From: Pseudisothecium myosuroides | Taxonomy: Eukaryota > Streptophyta > Bryopsida > Hypnales > Lembophyllaceae | DNA length: 64,000 nucleotides | Direction of reading: 5' to 3' | NCBI GenBank assembly: GCA_951799445.1 | Contig: OX637292.1 | Span: 14,325,296-14,389,295, forward strand | Shown: piece by piece, positions 12,549 through 24,935 of the stretch | How the letters are laid out: each line of letters opens with the position of its first letter | Numbering within the stretch: the stretch's first letter is position 1 | Notes under the pieces: model-generated | What the model saw: the letters and a program-made list of their open reading frames with translations, nothing else | Databases searched by the model: none | Told to the model about the DNA's origin: nothing | Program-made: the position numbers and the translations under genes

Positions 12549-14039
12549 TACGGACATTTTTTTTGAGATGAAAAATGTTCAAAAGGATGTTTCCTATATA
12601 TTATAGAAATTGAATTTTGAAAATTCATCACCAATGTTTTGGAGTAAAGTTTCATGTAAAACGATGATATTGAACTAAAAAAATCCAACTAAAATGGAGT
12701 TTTGGTTATTTTGAAATTGAAGTTTGGTATGCTTGATTGAAAGTGCATAAGAATGCAATATTAATTACACATGACAAAAAATACAAATTATTTTATATTA
12801 CGCAAATTTCTTTGAATGGTATAATAAACAATGTGTATCTATATTGGATCCTATTATATTTGTGGAAGGTCTTGAGGATGACATTGTGCCTATCCCAATT
12901 TGTGAGGTTTAAAAGAACAACACTTCATCCACAAACATCTAAATAAACACCTAATCATAGGTTATATTATCAAATTGTCTTCATGTTTGTTAAGTCTTGT
13001 TGGGAACTAAAATTAAAATCTTAGATTCCCTTAATGTGCATTTTTTAACTCCAAAAGAATATTATATTACAATTTTCAAATTGGTGATTATAAATGCATC
13101 CAAAATCAATCCTAGGCTTCATTCTAGAAAGTACGTATTTTACCAAAAATCTATGGATATTGTTTTTGCAATATGGTCAAAATTAGTTGTAGTTAGGGTT
13201 TATTGTTTTGACCAAAAAATTCCAATATTTATGTTAGCTAATTTTGGTACAAGCTAATATATAATACATTTTAAAATAGGATAAAACATAGATGAATTTG
13301 AAAAAACATCTCCAAAATAATAATAAGATTATTCAAGTTTGGAACAAAGTGTTATAGATTTTGATAATATTAATGATGCAAGTACATAAGTGGTAGATGG
13401 ATGTCTAAAATTGGGTGATTGTTGTGACCTACATGCATTTCAGAAGGTATGTTGCAACTACCAACAAAAAACAAGAAACTACTCTACAAGAGTTTATGTT
13501 TCTCATAACACTAGATTGATTTTTCACATAAAGGACCTACTCAAATTTCCTCAAATGTAGCTTTTATGAATGCAAAGCCTCCTCCCCTTTGGTCCACATA
13601 TTAATTCAACAAAAATTAAACTTTGAGTGTTAATCATGAGGTTCTAAAAGCCTTTTCTAGTGTAAAGATGCCATATTGGAGTTTTAAATGTTTTAATGGT
13701 GAATATAACACCTTTGGAGCTTTGTGCCATTTCATCTTCAAAAATTCAAAACTATTGCCACTAAGGGCCAAAAAACATAAACACACTTGGATTAGATGGT
13801 AGCTCTATTTTTCTTCTAGAAAAGTTTATAGAAAAACATCCCAAAGAATCTAGCTTCCCCCATAGTACAATCACTTGTAAATGATTGTTTTATGGACCTC
13901 TTACCTTAATTACATTACATTTGAGTGTTACAACAGTAACAAAGAGAGTAGTAGATCACATCGTGAAGTGAGCAAAAACTCTAAACCTAGGTGGATTATA
14001 TTGTCTCAGGGTCCTCAAGAAGGTTCTGTGTTTCATATG
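12549..14039. other. AT-rich intergenic DNA
   Basis: Short open frames only, for example at 12737-12946 and 12997-13257, with low-complexity AT-rich composition and no recognisable domain. I regard them as chance frames. Confidence 0.4.
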
Positions 14040-14425
14040 CATTGAATCGGGTGCCTTGTGGCTTTTGAAATCGGTCTTGGGAGTTCCAAGGCGTCGACTC
14101 CACTATAGCCCCTATGGAGGATTCTCCTTGTTGTTACTTTACATGCTTTTGTTGGCTCTATCCTTTGGACAGAGACTATGGCATCGACTTTGGTTTCTGA
14201 ATCCCAATTTTGAAATCCTATCTACAACCACATTTACATTGAAGAATGTGATTAGGGTTTGGTTGGAGCAGAGATGTGGGGTCCAACTTATTAATAAATT
14301 ATTATAGTTGTTTACTAAGGATAGAGCCTCATGGTTATACTAATCTTGTTATGTTTATGACTAGGGTTTGTTGTATTTTACTCTTGCAATGAAGCCTTTT
14401 CATTTACGTAAAAAAACAAATTAAA
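14040..14425 (+). mobile_element. LINE-like 3' end (retroposon tail)
   Basis: A less AT-rich stretch ends with TTTGTTGTATTTTACTC, then GCAATGAAGCCTTTTCATTT and an A-rich run at about 14410-14425. That layout, a TTGCAATGAA-type box just before an A tail, resembles 3' ends of plant non-LTR retrotransposons and matches in form the minus-strand tails at 15460, 16750, 34790 and 40880. No reverse transcriptase domain is readable, so this is at most a 5'-truncated copy. Confidence 0.4.
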
Positions 14426-15439
14426 AAGTGAGCAAAAACTCCTCAATTTGCAAGAATCTTGGGTGGTAATTCATTTCGCAAGACGTTAAATCGTGCCATC
14501 AAAAGTGGGCCCTAGGGGGTGAATTTTGTGTTCTCCAGCGTAAATGTAAAAATAAAAAAAACTATTTTGTGCCGTGCCTAGGGTATGTTGTAGACTTCTC
14601 CTAGCTAATTTGGGGTCTCTGATTGCAAATATGAATTTAGAATTTGCAAAAAATATTTTGTGGCAAATAAAAAATCCCTGCATTTTCTGGGGTAAATTCG
14701 GTCCGCAGGGCACGATTCCATTCATTTCAATTCTTCTTGACCAGTTCAGTTCTCTGTACGGCTTTGGCCTCATGCACCAGCTTCATAACTCCTGTATGAG
14801 TTGTCATTCTTGACAGAGTCTGTGAACTTCATCAATGCTCCCCTCCTCAGCCTTCTTTTCTCTCCTCTAAAATCACATGACAAGTGGCACCGTCTTCCTG
14901 TTGCTTGCAAGGACATCCCTTGACCATTGAAGCAATTAATGATGTGAGTTGGCAAGTGCTGGTTGACACATCAGCATCCATCGACATAGGGTGCTCTTTC
15001 TCGTGTTGAAGTCCTTTGTAACTGAACTTATAAGTTAGTGGTTCAAAAATCAAAACATTGGAATTGAGTGGATCCCCATGCACAGCAGGCAGTCTCCTGG
15101 CTGTTTCAAATGTGACAATTGCCGTAACTTATGTGATCAATAAGTTATGGTATCAAAAATCAGCTTCTATGAGAACGAGGAGTCCAGCCAGATGTCCAAT
15201 TGTTGTGGAAAAAGGATCCACTGCCAGATATGCACATGTGGACTATTTGGTTCAATTGTTGAACGAGCAAAGACCTAGTCAAACATATGATCCTCGATTG
15301 AATGAATTGGTGGCCCACTGGAACTCATGAGTCATGCATACCTCACAAATCTTGATTCAATTTCTGCATCATCAAACAATTGTTATAGTTGAAAAAAGGT
15401 GCCTCAATTAGAATTCTTTTAGATTGATCCATTTTTGCA
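14426..15439. other. Interval with unassigned short frames
   Basis: Two overlapping frames (14847-15083 minus and 15058-15330 plus) have moderate complexity but no domain I recognise. No repeat ends seen. Confidence 0.3.
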
Positions 15440-15449
15440 ATGGAATAGA

Positions 15450-15830
15450 AAGTCTTTTTTTTTTTTTGAAACAAACGGACAATTTCCATTGATAAGGGAA
15501 ACCGTACATCGAACCAAGGGACAAAGTCCCCGGCGGAAATATTTACGATTTTTGAATAAGAACTAAGAGGCAACAGACCACCACAGCAAGACACCTTAGC
15601 ACCAAGAACACCAAAAGAGGGGGCTTGAGATCTCAATCAAAAACTCCCATCTTGGGGTGAGCCAAGTTCCATTGCATCTTCCTGTGAGACCTAGAGCCAA
15701 AGAAACTAGATTGTAACCAAATGCTATCAAACCTCTTGAGGAACAATCCAGCCTTATCGGGATAGAGTTCGCAGAGGTTGGAGGCTTTGAGCCACGCCAC
15801 ACGGAATAGAAAGTTTCAGCAGCCATCCTG
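15450..15830 (-). mobile_element. 5'-truncated LINE-like copy, minus strand
   Basis: On the minus strand the segment ends with ATCAATGGAAATTGTCCGTT followed by TTTGTTTC and an A run (the T run at 15459-15469), typical of plant LINE tails. Upstream, one frame (about 15800-15630) reads VAWLKASNLCELYPDKAG and continues for some 55 residues before a stop. The protein piece is not recognised; it may be the very C-terminus of a retrotransposon ORF2 or an unrelated piece of mRNA. Confidence 0.4.
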
Positions 15831-15967
15831 CAGTCATGCATCAATTTACAACCAAGTATCAACAGTATGCAGATACTCTGCACGAGAAAATTGATGAGAC
15901 CTACTGTAGTGTTCATCTTCTTATTTTTTGGCAAACAAACAACTTGTTGCAGACTCTTGCAGCCTGT

Positions 15968-16252
15968 CTTGACAAATTCAACTCATGAACACTGACAGCA
16001 AATTCTCATGTTCAGTTGCAAAAGTTTATGCAAGCAAAGCAAGACAAATTGAACTCATGACAACAGCAAATTCTCATGTTCAATAGCAAAAGTTTATGCA
16101 AGCAAGGCAAGACAAATTCAACTCATGAACAACAGCAAATTCTCATGTTCAATAGCGAAATTCAAGCAAGGCAAGGCAAGACAAATTCAACTCATGACAA
16201 CAGCAAACATGGACAACAGCAAATTCTCCTGTTCAAAAGCAAAAGCTTATTA
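15968..16252. repeat. Tandem repeat, about 65-72 bp x 4
   Basis: Four consecutive units share the core GACAAATTCAACTCATGA, ACAGCAAATTCTCATGTTCA and CAAAAGTTTATGCAAGCAAG. Units begin near 15970, 16042, 16108 and 16177, and the last is rearranged. It is non-coding in any consistent frame. Confidence 0.85.
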
Positions 16253-16734
16253 AGTTATGCATGCGAGACTCCACTTTTGGATGATAGATGAGAGGACCCA
16301 AATGTCTTTGTGTATGTGGCTTGCCTCATTTGTCCTTTTTAATGAAACTGAAACTGAAACTGAAAATGTGTTTGTGTCATATAATAGCCTTTGTTTTTTT
16401 CTGTTGAAGTGGTCTATGGGTGCACATTCCGAGACACTGAGATTTGCCTTTGAGTTGAGATGATGAGCAGTCTCACTGTCCTTGGGACTTGTGGCAGCGC
16501 GAGATGGGGCCATGGGGGTGGTGGAGTTGGACAGTTTGACCACACAAAGTCGGTCATGTGGCCGGCTCTCGAGCTCATCAATTCCTGAATTCCTTCAAGA
16601 TTATTGACCCCTCCAGTTGGCAATGCTTTTTATTTTTTATTTTCCTTGAAACACATGGAATGCTTTTTGTTTTTGTTTTTCGAGTTAATCCTCAGTTGGT
16701 ACTCACTGCAGTCATTTTAATTTTTTTTAATTTT

Positions 16735-16840
16735 TTTAATTTTAAATTTTATTTTCGACACAAACGAAACAGAATTTCATTGCAAAGGATAAAATACAAA
16801 GACGACCAGCCACAAGTGGCCTGGCCGGACAGACTCAGAG
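16735..16840 (-). mobile_element. LINE-like 3' tail, minus strand
   Basis: The plus strand reads TTCGACACAAACGAAACAGA, ATTTCATTGCAAAGGATAAA, then GACCAGCCACAAGTGGCCTG. Almost the same sequence occurs at 34783-34870. In minus orientation this is a TTTGCAATGAAAT box followed by an A-rich tail, as in plant non-LTR elements. Confidence 0.55.
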
Positions 16841-18689
16841 GAACTGCAGTCATTTTTATGGAGAAAGGATGTGAGTCAAATTTTTGATATGAGTAAAAGA
16901 GAGAGAATATGCCTCACCAGGATAGAGATTGAAAAAAGGGGTCAGTTTCTGTATATAATTTAGGAAAAAATAATATGGGGTTTTGAGAAGGCTCAATGTA
17001 ACGTAGATGTACCTGTAACATATAATTTAAGCATTTCAGCCTAAAGGATATGGGGAATTCGTTGAGAAATTGAGCTCAATGTGTGTAGAAATAAGGGTGA
17101 GGAAGAATGCAAGATTTAAATTTTTTTTTCTTTCCAAGAATGAATATTTATTCGATATAAATGTGGATTTTTCATTTAGATCCATTTCAGTCTCATAGAC
17201 TCACCTATTAGGGTTAGCTTTGGCACTTCCCCCTAATCAAGGTGGGAAGAGAGATGAATGGATTAGAAGATACAAGCAGAGAATCTTTTTTGATGAATAG
17301 TGCATCCACAATAGTGCACCCTATAAAGTCATCGAAATCGGTACTCTACCTTATAATCCTAATTTTAAGTATTTGTTTGGCAAAATGCAGGAAGACTATT
17401 TTACTCCTAAAGTGTTACAAAGAGACCATTCTTGATTTCTAGACCATTTTTGTGCATTTGGGATCTCAAGTGACCTCCAAATTTTGTTTAATCCCTACAT
17501 AATCTTTGTGGTTGGAGACCAAAAGTGTAGAAAAAGCTCACTTTTGAGTGAAGATTTTTGGATGGAATCCATTGTAAAAATGAAAATTTTAACAACAAGA
17601 TTTTAATCCCAACTTCACGTAGAATATGTCCAAAAGGTTTCATACTCAAAATCTTCATCATTTGTGAAATTTAAATATTCAAAGTAGAGAGTATTTTTCC
17701 ACTACATGCATGAGCTTAGGTGTATGTCTACTTCAAAAGTTAATGGAAATTTGAAAGAGTGGAATTCAGTTTGCAGTCTCATTTGGTATGATATTCATAG
17801 TTGTGTTGAAAATTGTTGCACCCAAATTAGAAGTTGAAGTCATGTTGAAAAAGAACAACAAGCCCATTGTCTAGTACTTGCAAGCACAAAAAACCTAGTA
17901 TGAGATCAAAGTGCTCACCAAATTTTTTTAAAAAAATCAAGAAGATATGTTATGTGAAAAGGAAAAAAATTCTTTAATCTTGAAAAGACATTTTGTGCCC
18001 CTCGAACCTTCTGTCCAAGGAATAATGAGAATTGTGGTAGCATGCATCGAATGCGAATGAATTGCTTAAAAATTTTCATTGCCTCTAGAAGATCTCCTTG
18101 GATCAATATATGCTCAAGTCGAAGTCGCTTCTTTGCAAGGTTGCACAATAGAGAGGTTCGGTTTAGAGCGGCATTGTACACAAAGCCGTTTGCCACAAAT
18201 TGTTCTCCTACTTGTCTACCCTAAGATCTCAAATTACTCTTATCCAAAGGTTTCAAAGTACTCTTACGTATACCAAAAGATCTTGAAGTACTCTTTGATT
18301 TTGGAAATGCAAGGGTAAATAAACACAAACAAACCACATCACATAATATGACTTTATAGGCACTTTTGCTTTCTAATGCTTTCTAATGCTTTCTAAAGCT
18401 TGGTTCCATATAATGCCAATAAATTTGCAAAAGTTATAATTTTTTATAATAAATTTAAAATAGACAATATACACACACATGAACCTATTGAGATATTTTT
18501 TGGAATTTGGATATAAATAATAATATCTTTGTGATAAAATGTGAATCATTGGATTATGATTATTTTATTATATTTTCCTATTAAAAACTTCTAACCATAG
18601 AGATCCAAATGAATCACTTGCAGAAATAAATATAAATTTGAAAACACCTTGTTTTTAGAATAAAGAATGTCCAAAAATAGGGCAGTGAT
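16841..18689. other. AT-rich intergenic DNA
   Basis: No gene recognised. A minus-strand frame at 17915-18196 encodes about 93 residues with no domain I know; its stretch around 18000-18220 is somewhat less AT-rich. A short direct repeat, GCTTTCTAATGCTTTCTAAT, lies at 18367-18400. Confidence 0.35.
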
Positions 18690-18693
18690 TTAA

Positions 18694-19599
18694 CTCCTAA
18701 AGTCCCAAGGCCTTTTTTCTGCCAAAAAACACTCAAAACTGCCGTTTCTATAGCAAAGAGTAAAAATGTTTGAAAAATGTTTTGAACATCTAATTGTAGG
18801 ATCTTACATTTAACTAGTATAAGAATGTATGGAATTTCTTTTAGAATTTTTGACTGCACAGATTGCAAGATATCTACATTTAAAGCGAAAAAAACAAGTT
18901 TTTCAGCACATTGCTGTCCAAACTAGATTTTTTGACTTTAAAAATTTTTAACTTAAAATTTTTGCACTATAGAGTTTTGAGCTTTAAATCTTTATAGTGG
19001 AGAATTGAGTTGAGAGTCTAGGAAAAAAAATATTCAAAAAAACTTAATTATCATTTAAAAAAAAATTGTTAAGTAGAAGTAGGTACAAGATAGAAGGAAA
19101 ATATTAAATATTCATATATTTTAGATGGAAATAAAATGCACTAATCCCAAAAATAAATTTTTTTCTAGCAAGTAAACTAAACCATCCAAAAAAATGTTTT
19201 TTGAAAAATTGCATTCAAAAATGTTATTTTCAAGAAGATGCTCTAACTTCCTGAAAAACTAGAATGATTATAACTTTCTCATAACAAATCCAAATGAAAT
19301 GAATTAAAGTTTTCCAGATAGACAAAGATATAATCTATGAGAAAAAAATATCAAAAAAAAATTCAAATTTTTGCAAATTTTTTTTTGCTGCCCGAGCTGT
19401 CCCCCGTCCCCTGTTTTGAGCTTATTTGGTCATAACTGTTGTTCCCAGTTGCCGATTGTGAAAAACATTATATTCTTACAAAGCTTATCAATTTTTCTAT
19501 CTTCAAAAAAAGTTTCAAAAAATCACGACAAAAATTCAACCTGTAGATACTTGCCCAAAATTGCATTTGTCCCTCGAAAAGACAACGGTCCTTTAGGGG
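18694..19599 (+). mobile_element. TTAA-flanked piggyBac-like MITE, complete
   Basis: A 906-bp element with TTAA at 18690-18693 and 19600-19603. The left end is CTCCTAAAGTCCCAAGGCC and the right end GGTCCTTTAGGGG, pairing over CCCCTAAAG-type bases. It is the best-preserved long reference for the family: relatives at 11644-12548, 22578-23807 and 47714-48600 share its interior, including the GGATCTTACATTTAACTAG box and the CAAGAAGATGCTCTAA segment. No transposase. Confidence 0.78.
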
Positions 19600-19603
19600 T
19601 TAA

Positions 19604-20356
19604 GCTCTGAATGGGATTTCTAATTTAAAATAGTAATCATACATTATTGTGATTCAAAAGAGATGAGACAAGTTTTTTTATTTTTGGCATACAATTTATT
19701 TTTTTAAATTAGTAGAAAAATATCTAAAGAATAATTTGACAATATATTCCTCCTTTTCTCAGTGGATGTTATTGCAAAATTATTACAATATCTTTACAAT
19801 ATTGTTCACTTTTGGAAGAATGTACACATTTGGCTTGAAAAAACAAAATTTTCATCCATTTTTTTATGTTTCATTCATGCAAGTAGTTTCATCAAACCAG
19901 TAAAGATGAATTTTATGGAGGATTACGTGAGTAGTCTTATGTACCTTGATTAAGGTAGAGTGTGTAGGAAGTCATAATTCCTCCCTTCTCCCACTTCCTT
20001 GGTTGTAGATAGATGTGAAAACTCGTCCTTAGTTTTTTTGGCTACTAATTTTGTATTTTATAACCTCTCCTCTCTATTCTCAGTCTCTAATTCAAAATAT
20101 GAATTCAGAATTTCCAAATTTTATTGTATACCCTAAATCATACATTCCTCCAGTTTTCTATGGTAAAAATTTGAACCCCCGCTCCAAATTTTTGCCCTCT
20201 AAAGAAAGCTCCTACTCATGACTACGATAAAAAAAAAGAGCCCCTTTTTGCACTGCTCAAAATAAATGAGATAGCATTTGGCTTAAATATTGAGTTCTTG
20301 CTACTAGGGAGAGCTACACCATTTATTAGAACAGTCCCCCCTCTTGCTTATTTAAC
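19604..20356. other. AT-rich intergenic DNA
   Basis: Nothing recognised between the TTAA element and the first 250-bp MITE. Confidence 0.4.
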
Positions 20357-20616
20357 TACACTGAATACTGAATAGTGAAATTAGGTTGCCCCACACTAAT
20401 TGCTCGACATTCTACACTATATCAATATGTACAGTTACTTTACAAGGATGCAATATTGTAAGACCTATGTGTGTGGCATGGGTTGGTGTACCAGTTCATG
20501 GCTTGGGATTAGAGCTTGGTATGTGCCTCCATCTGGATAAGCATTAGCCATGAGGTAACTTTTCTGGGGTAAGGCAACCTAATTGTCAAGGCAACCCAAT
20601 TTCCCTATTCAGTGTA
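20357..20616. mobile_element. 250-bp MITE, GTGAAATTAGGTTGC family, copy 1
   Basis: The element begins TACACTGAAT...AGTGAAATTAGGTTGCC and ends GGCAACCCAATTTCCCTATT then CAGTGTA, an inverted repeat. An internal GGCAACCTAATTGTCAA lies just inside the right end, so the right end carries the terminal motif twice. Copy 2 abuts it directly. Confidence 0.8.
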
Positions 20617-20877
20617 CACTGAATAATGAAACTAGGTTGCCCTACACTAATATCTTGACATTCTACACTATATCAAAATCATTGTAATTGTAGAAGGATG
20701 CAGTGATGTGGAAAACATGTGTGCTGCATGGATTGGTGTACTGATTGATGGCTCGGGATTAGAGAATGGCTTGTGCCTCCATTTGGACAAACAATGAATT
20801 ATGAGGTAACATGAGGTAACTTCTTTGTGGTAAGGCAACCTAATTGTCAAAGCGACCCAATTTCACTATTTAATGTA
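20615..20877. mobile_element. 250-bp MITE, GTGAAATTAGGTTGC family, copy 2
   Basis: The same structure as the preceding copy: TACACTGAATAATGAAACTA at the left, CCCAATTTCACTATTTAATG at the right, and the shared interior TGACATTCTACACTATATCA and GGATTAGAG. It shares its first bases with the end of copy 1, so the two are in direct tandem. Confidence 0.8.
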
Positions 20878-21611
20878 GATTTCTTCCTTGTTTTCTTTTC
20901 CTTTTTGCTCTTATCTCTTCATTGTCCAGCCTTTTTGGCTTGGCTGTATTGTGGTCTTTTTCAATGCTCGTTCCATTTGTTAAAACAAAACAACCCTGGA
21001 TTGGATGGGATGAACTGATGAAAACCCACAATTGGGGCTAAATTGGGGCTAGCTCAGTTCAGATTAGCTAATCCCGGATGGCAGTTGGGAGAATGTTCAC
21101 ATGTTCATGAGAAAAAAAAAACATAAACCGTTTTATAGCAATTAAAATCATGAACAACACGTACTACCAGATCCTCTGACAACCCATTTCCACCAATGAG
21201 CTGCCGAGTTTCCATTAAAAATGACCGAGATCAAGGAAAGCAGGTCAGAAGTTAGGCTCCTAAACTTGGGTTATCCCACATCATGGAACTGTCAGAAAAC
21301 AAAAGGAAGAATATTCAGAATAATCTGGAAAATTCAAATTCCTGCCCGGCCGTGGCTGGCTAGAAATAAACCATTTTTAAAGGGTAATTTATAACTGCCA
21401 ATGGGGGAAGGAATCCTGATGTAAATTGCTTAATTAAGTTGGTTGTAATGATCATGGACAACAGTGAGTATAATCACAGCATTTTATTTTTAAAAAAAAA
21501 TTGAGTTTGGATTTTAATGGAATCAATTACAGAGAATTTTGTTCACGTGGATCCTGATTCATGTATTCATGGAAATTGCATGATCTGGATTAGTGCTAAA
21601 GTTACATACTG
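20878..21611. other. Intergenic DNA
   Basis: No gene or repeat end recognised between MITE copies 2 and 3. Confidence 0.4.
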
Positions 21612-21866
21612 TACACAAAATAGTGAAATTAGGTTGCGCCATTCTAATTTGTCCACATTTGACACTATATAAATATTTAGTGTTATTGTACAAGAATGTA
21701 CCACTTTTGAATTAGGTATTTGGATATTTGGGACTCATGAACTTCCGTATGTACAAATGGAAATATTTGTAGAAATAATTGTTGACTTTGATAGCTTGTA
21801 AAATATCTGTCTTGGAGTAAGGCAATCTAATTGGTAAAGCAACCTAATTTCACTATTTTGTATATT
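21612..21866. mobile_element. 250-bp MITE, GTGAAATTAGGTTGC family, copy 3
   Basis: The left end reads AATAGTGAAATTAGGTTGCG, the right end CAACCTAATTTCACTATTTT. The interior GACACTATATAAATATTTAG and GGAGTAAGGCAATCTAATTG matches the two tandem copies at 20357-20877. Confidence 0.8.
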
Positions 21867-22573
21867 GTACGTCGCTAAATAATCATGAATGAAGCTATTT
21901 TTCTTGGTGTTTTGAAATGATATTTAAGGTGTGTACCTCCAAAATCGCTATTTTTTTGCTTTTGTGCCTAGTTATTATTACTAGCCTCATCGAATTTTCA
22001 TTTTTTTTCTTGTCGGCAAGTAAAAGGAGGTTCCAACGCGCCATAGAACGTGACATTTGGATAGTATATGCAAAAATTATGCCAAGTAAAAAAGTTTGGT
22101 TCTAAAACAATTCCTTCCACATAGGTTCATAATTGATGATGATGGTTTTAGATAGAGTGTGATTTTAGATGTATACACCTTATATTTGGTGATTTTGGAG
22201 TAGAATGAATTATGACTTGAGAAGAATCTAAAGAAAATTTCTTTTTTGCAAGCTTAATTTCAATCTTTTGCCATCTCTATGTGAAGTTCAAAATTTTGCA
22301 CAAAACTCATGAAACAAAGATTGACCAAACCAATCACATTGTTGAAAAATAGTTAGAAATTTTATTTTTTTTAGCATACTTGGATTTATTTCATCCATTT
22401 GTTATAGCTTCCAACAATAAACTCTCAAAAACAATCATCATCACCTGACTTGATGTTTGCTCTCTTAGTGATTAGATTTTGAATTATTAATTGTTTGATG
22501 ATGAAAACAACTTTCTTGTGATATTCATAGTTTATTGCATAGTTGGTAGTTTTCTTTACAAAAGTTGATTATC
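21867..22573. other. AT-rich intergenic DNA
   Basis: No gene recognised. A 62-residue plus-strand frame at 21917-22105 starts with a hydrophobic stretch but has no support as a gene. Confidence 0.35.
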
Positions 22574-22577
22574 TTAC

Positions 22578-23807
22578 CCCCTAAAGGACCGTTGTCCCTT
22601 CGGGGGACAAATGCGTTTTCGGGTAGGTACCTACGGGCTGAAATTTTGTCGTGATTTTTTCAAACTTTTTTTGGAGATAGAAAAACTGATAAGCTTTGTG
22701 GGAATATAATTTTTTTCACAATCGGTGCCCGAGAACAAAAGTTATGACCAAATAAGCTCAAACGAGGGGACGCAGGGCAGCCCAGGCAGCAAAAAAAAAG
22801 GATAAAAATTTGAATTTTTTTTTTTAATAATTTTTTTCTCATAGATTATATTTTTGCCTATCTGGAAAGCTTTGATTCATTTCAGTTGGATATGTTCTGA
22901 GAAAATTATGGACATTCTTGTTTTTCGGGCAATTCATTAGAGGAGATCTGGCTGTCTGGAAGACCATTTCAGAGCTGTTCCCAATGCTAGGAACCAGCCC
23001 CCGATGTCAGGAAAAAAAATTATTAAAAAAATTAAAAAAAAAAAAGAAGTTCTTAAAATGTTAAAAGAATATTAAAAAAAAAAATTCAAAAAAAATAAAG
23101 AAATAAAAAAATGACGTGGCAGTCGCTCGGCCACGTCGAACTGGCCATGCGGCAGCGTTTCAACAGTCCTGCAGAGTTCCCACAGTCCGGGAACTCGCGG
23201 GCTCTTAGAAGCCAAAATCTCCTCTAATGAGAGCATCTTCTTGAAAAAAATAACTTCTACGATTTATTTTTGAATGCAATTTTTCAAATTTTTCAATTTT
23301 TTTTTTGCATGGTTTAGTTTATTTTCTAGAACAATCTCACCATTGGGATTAGTACATTTTAATTCCATCTAAAATATATAAATATTTTAGATTTTCCTTC
23401 TATGTTGTACCTACTTCTACTTAACAATTTTTTTAAGAATGATAATTAAGTTTTTTTGAATTTCTTTTTTTTTCCTAGACTCTCAACTCAATTCTCCACT
23501 GTAAAAATTTAAAGCTCAAAACTCTGTAGTGCAAAAATTTTAAGTTAAAAATGTTCAAAGTCAAAAAATCTCGTCCCACAATGTGCTGAAAAACTTGTTT
23601 TTTTCACTTTAAACGCAGATATCTTGCAATCTATGCGGTCAAAAATTCTGAAATTTTTTCCACACACTTTCATACTAGTTAGGTGTAAGATCCTACGGTT
23701 AGATGTGAAAATAATAATAATAATAATAATTTTAAAGACTTATTGAAATCATTATCATACATTCTATTCAAATATATCAAAATTTTACCAATATGGTCCT
23801 TTAGGGG
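22578..23807 (-). mobile_element. TTAA-family element with a nested insertion
   Basis: The left end is CCCCTAAAGGACCG after TTAC (a mutated TTAA) and the right end GGTCCTTTAGGGG before an intact TTAA at 23808-23811. The outer sequence is the reverse complement of 18694-19599, for example GGACAAATGCGTTTTCGGG and the AACTGATAAGCTTTGTGGGA segment. It is 1,230 bp long because another element interrupts it at 22934-23230. A short (AAT)n run lies at about 23710-23730. Confidence 0.78.
22934..23230. mobile_element. MITE nested inside the TTAA element
   Basis: The 297-bp insert has inverted ends TCATTAGAGGAGATCTGGCT and AGCCAAAATCTCCTCTAATG+A. It is far more GC-rich than its host and absent at the matching place in the relative at 18694-19599, which runs straight through in reverse orientation near 19240-19260. 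Its superfamily is not assigned. Confidence 0.75.
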
Positions 23808-23811
23808 TTAA

Positions 23812-24700
23812 TTCACTCAAAAACAAATACCTTGCTTGTACTTCTTTGAACAAAAACAAAAGCTACAATTTGAGGCTTTGAAAGATAGTAAGATCCTTGA
23901 ACATCAAATTATTAGCCTTTGAACAACATTGCTAATTCTTTGGACTTGATTATAAGAGAATCAAGCTTGTTGAGATTAAAATATCCAACCAAAGCTTTGT
24001 TATTCTATACTATTGTCTTTATCTCTTTGATGAACATCTAATGAGGTGTATTTTACAGCATAGTAGTCCTTACGTTAATGTTGAGGATTAGAACAGAAGG
24101 AAAGTCTTTAAGAATTTTTGGTGAAAAAAAGATCATACATTACCCACAAGTCGTGAAGATTGAAGTATATTTGTTTGTTCAATATCATTGGTGCCTACTT
24201 GCCTAATACTAAGAACGCTCCATATCCTGCAAAATTATTCCCTGAAACACTAAAAAGAAAAGTTCCAAAAAAAGGATTCTTTCCCTAATTGAAAGCTAAA
24301 ACATGGCCATGGCCTGCACCTGCACCTGCACACGCAGCAACAACTGCCTTGAAAAGCTATTCAATATGCCGCAAATTCCCGAAACCTGCATCATTTCCAA
24401 TTCGTCCTCTTTCGTTTTCGTTTTCGTTAGTTGCTTTTGTTTTTTGTTTTGATCAGATGCAAAGAAGAAGAATTCATTGCCATAGCTTCCAATTTGTCTG
24501 ATTATAACCCTCCATTTCAGCTTCCACCTGCTGGCTGTAGAGCCTTCACCTGTTTCCAATTCACCTGTTCAGTTCAATTGAAATGTTAACACTTAAACCT
24601 GCGTGCTCAACCACAGAACAGGGCTTCCCTGCAACCTGCAAGTACACCTTGTCACAACTGTGAGCTGGTCTACAATTTTTTTTTCACAATTCCAATCATA
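23812..24700. other. Intergenic DNA
   Basis: Nothing recognised. A CCTGCACCTGCAC short repeat and a CGTTTTCGTTTTCG run lie at 24310-24430. Confidence 0.35.
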
Positions 24701-24705
24701 CCGAT

Positions 24706-24852
24706 GGAGCTGTGATTGATATGAACATTCCTTAAATTGAACCATGTAATTCCAAACACCGGTATTATTTAGAAACAGAGGGAGTAGTAGCATGACTCTC
24801 CGGTGATAGCTCCCATATCGATCAAAGAGTGTTCATATCAATCACAGCTGCA
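24706..24852. repeat. Inverted repeat (hairpin) of about 145 bp
   Basis: AGCTGTGATTGATATGAACA near 24710-24729 is matched in reverse at about 24829-24850 (TGTTCATATCAATCACAGCT). It may be a small MITE; no second copy seen. Confidence 0.6.
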
Positions 24853-24935
24853 CTGCTGCAATATTTAGCATTGCACCTGATCCTGACACCTGCGCACAAG
24901 CTCAAGCACAAGCTCAGATCTCTGTCAATGAAGCC

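Noticed and set aside
15140..15165. TGGTATCAAAAATC as a retrotransposon primer-binding site (TGGTATCAGAGC-like)
   Set aside because: Only the first eight bases agree and no LTRs are seen on either side.
23020..23115. A-rich run as a retroposon tail
   Set aside because: It lies inside the nested MITE and has no LINE-type box beside it; simple A-rich sequence explains it.
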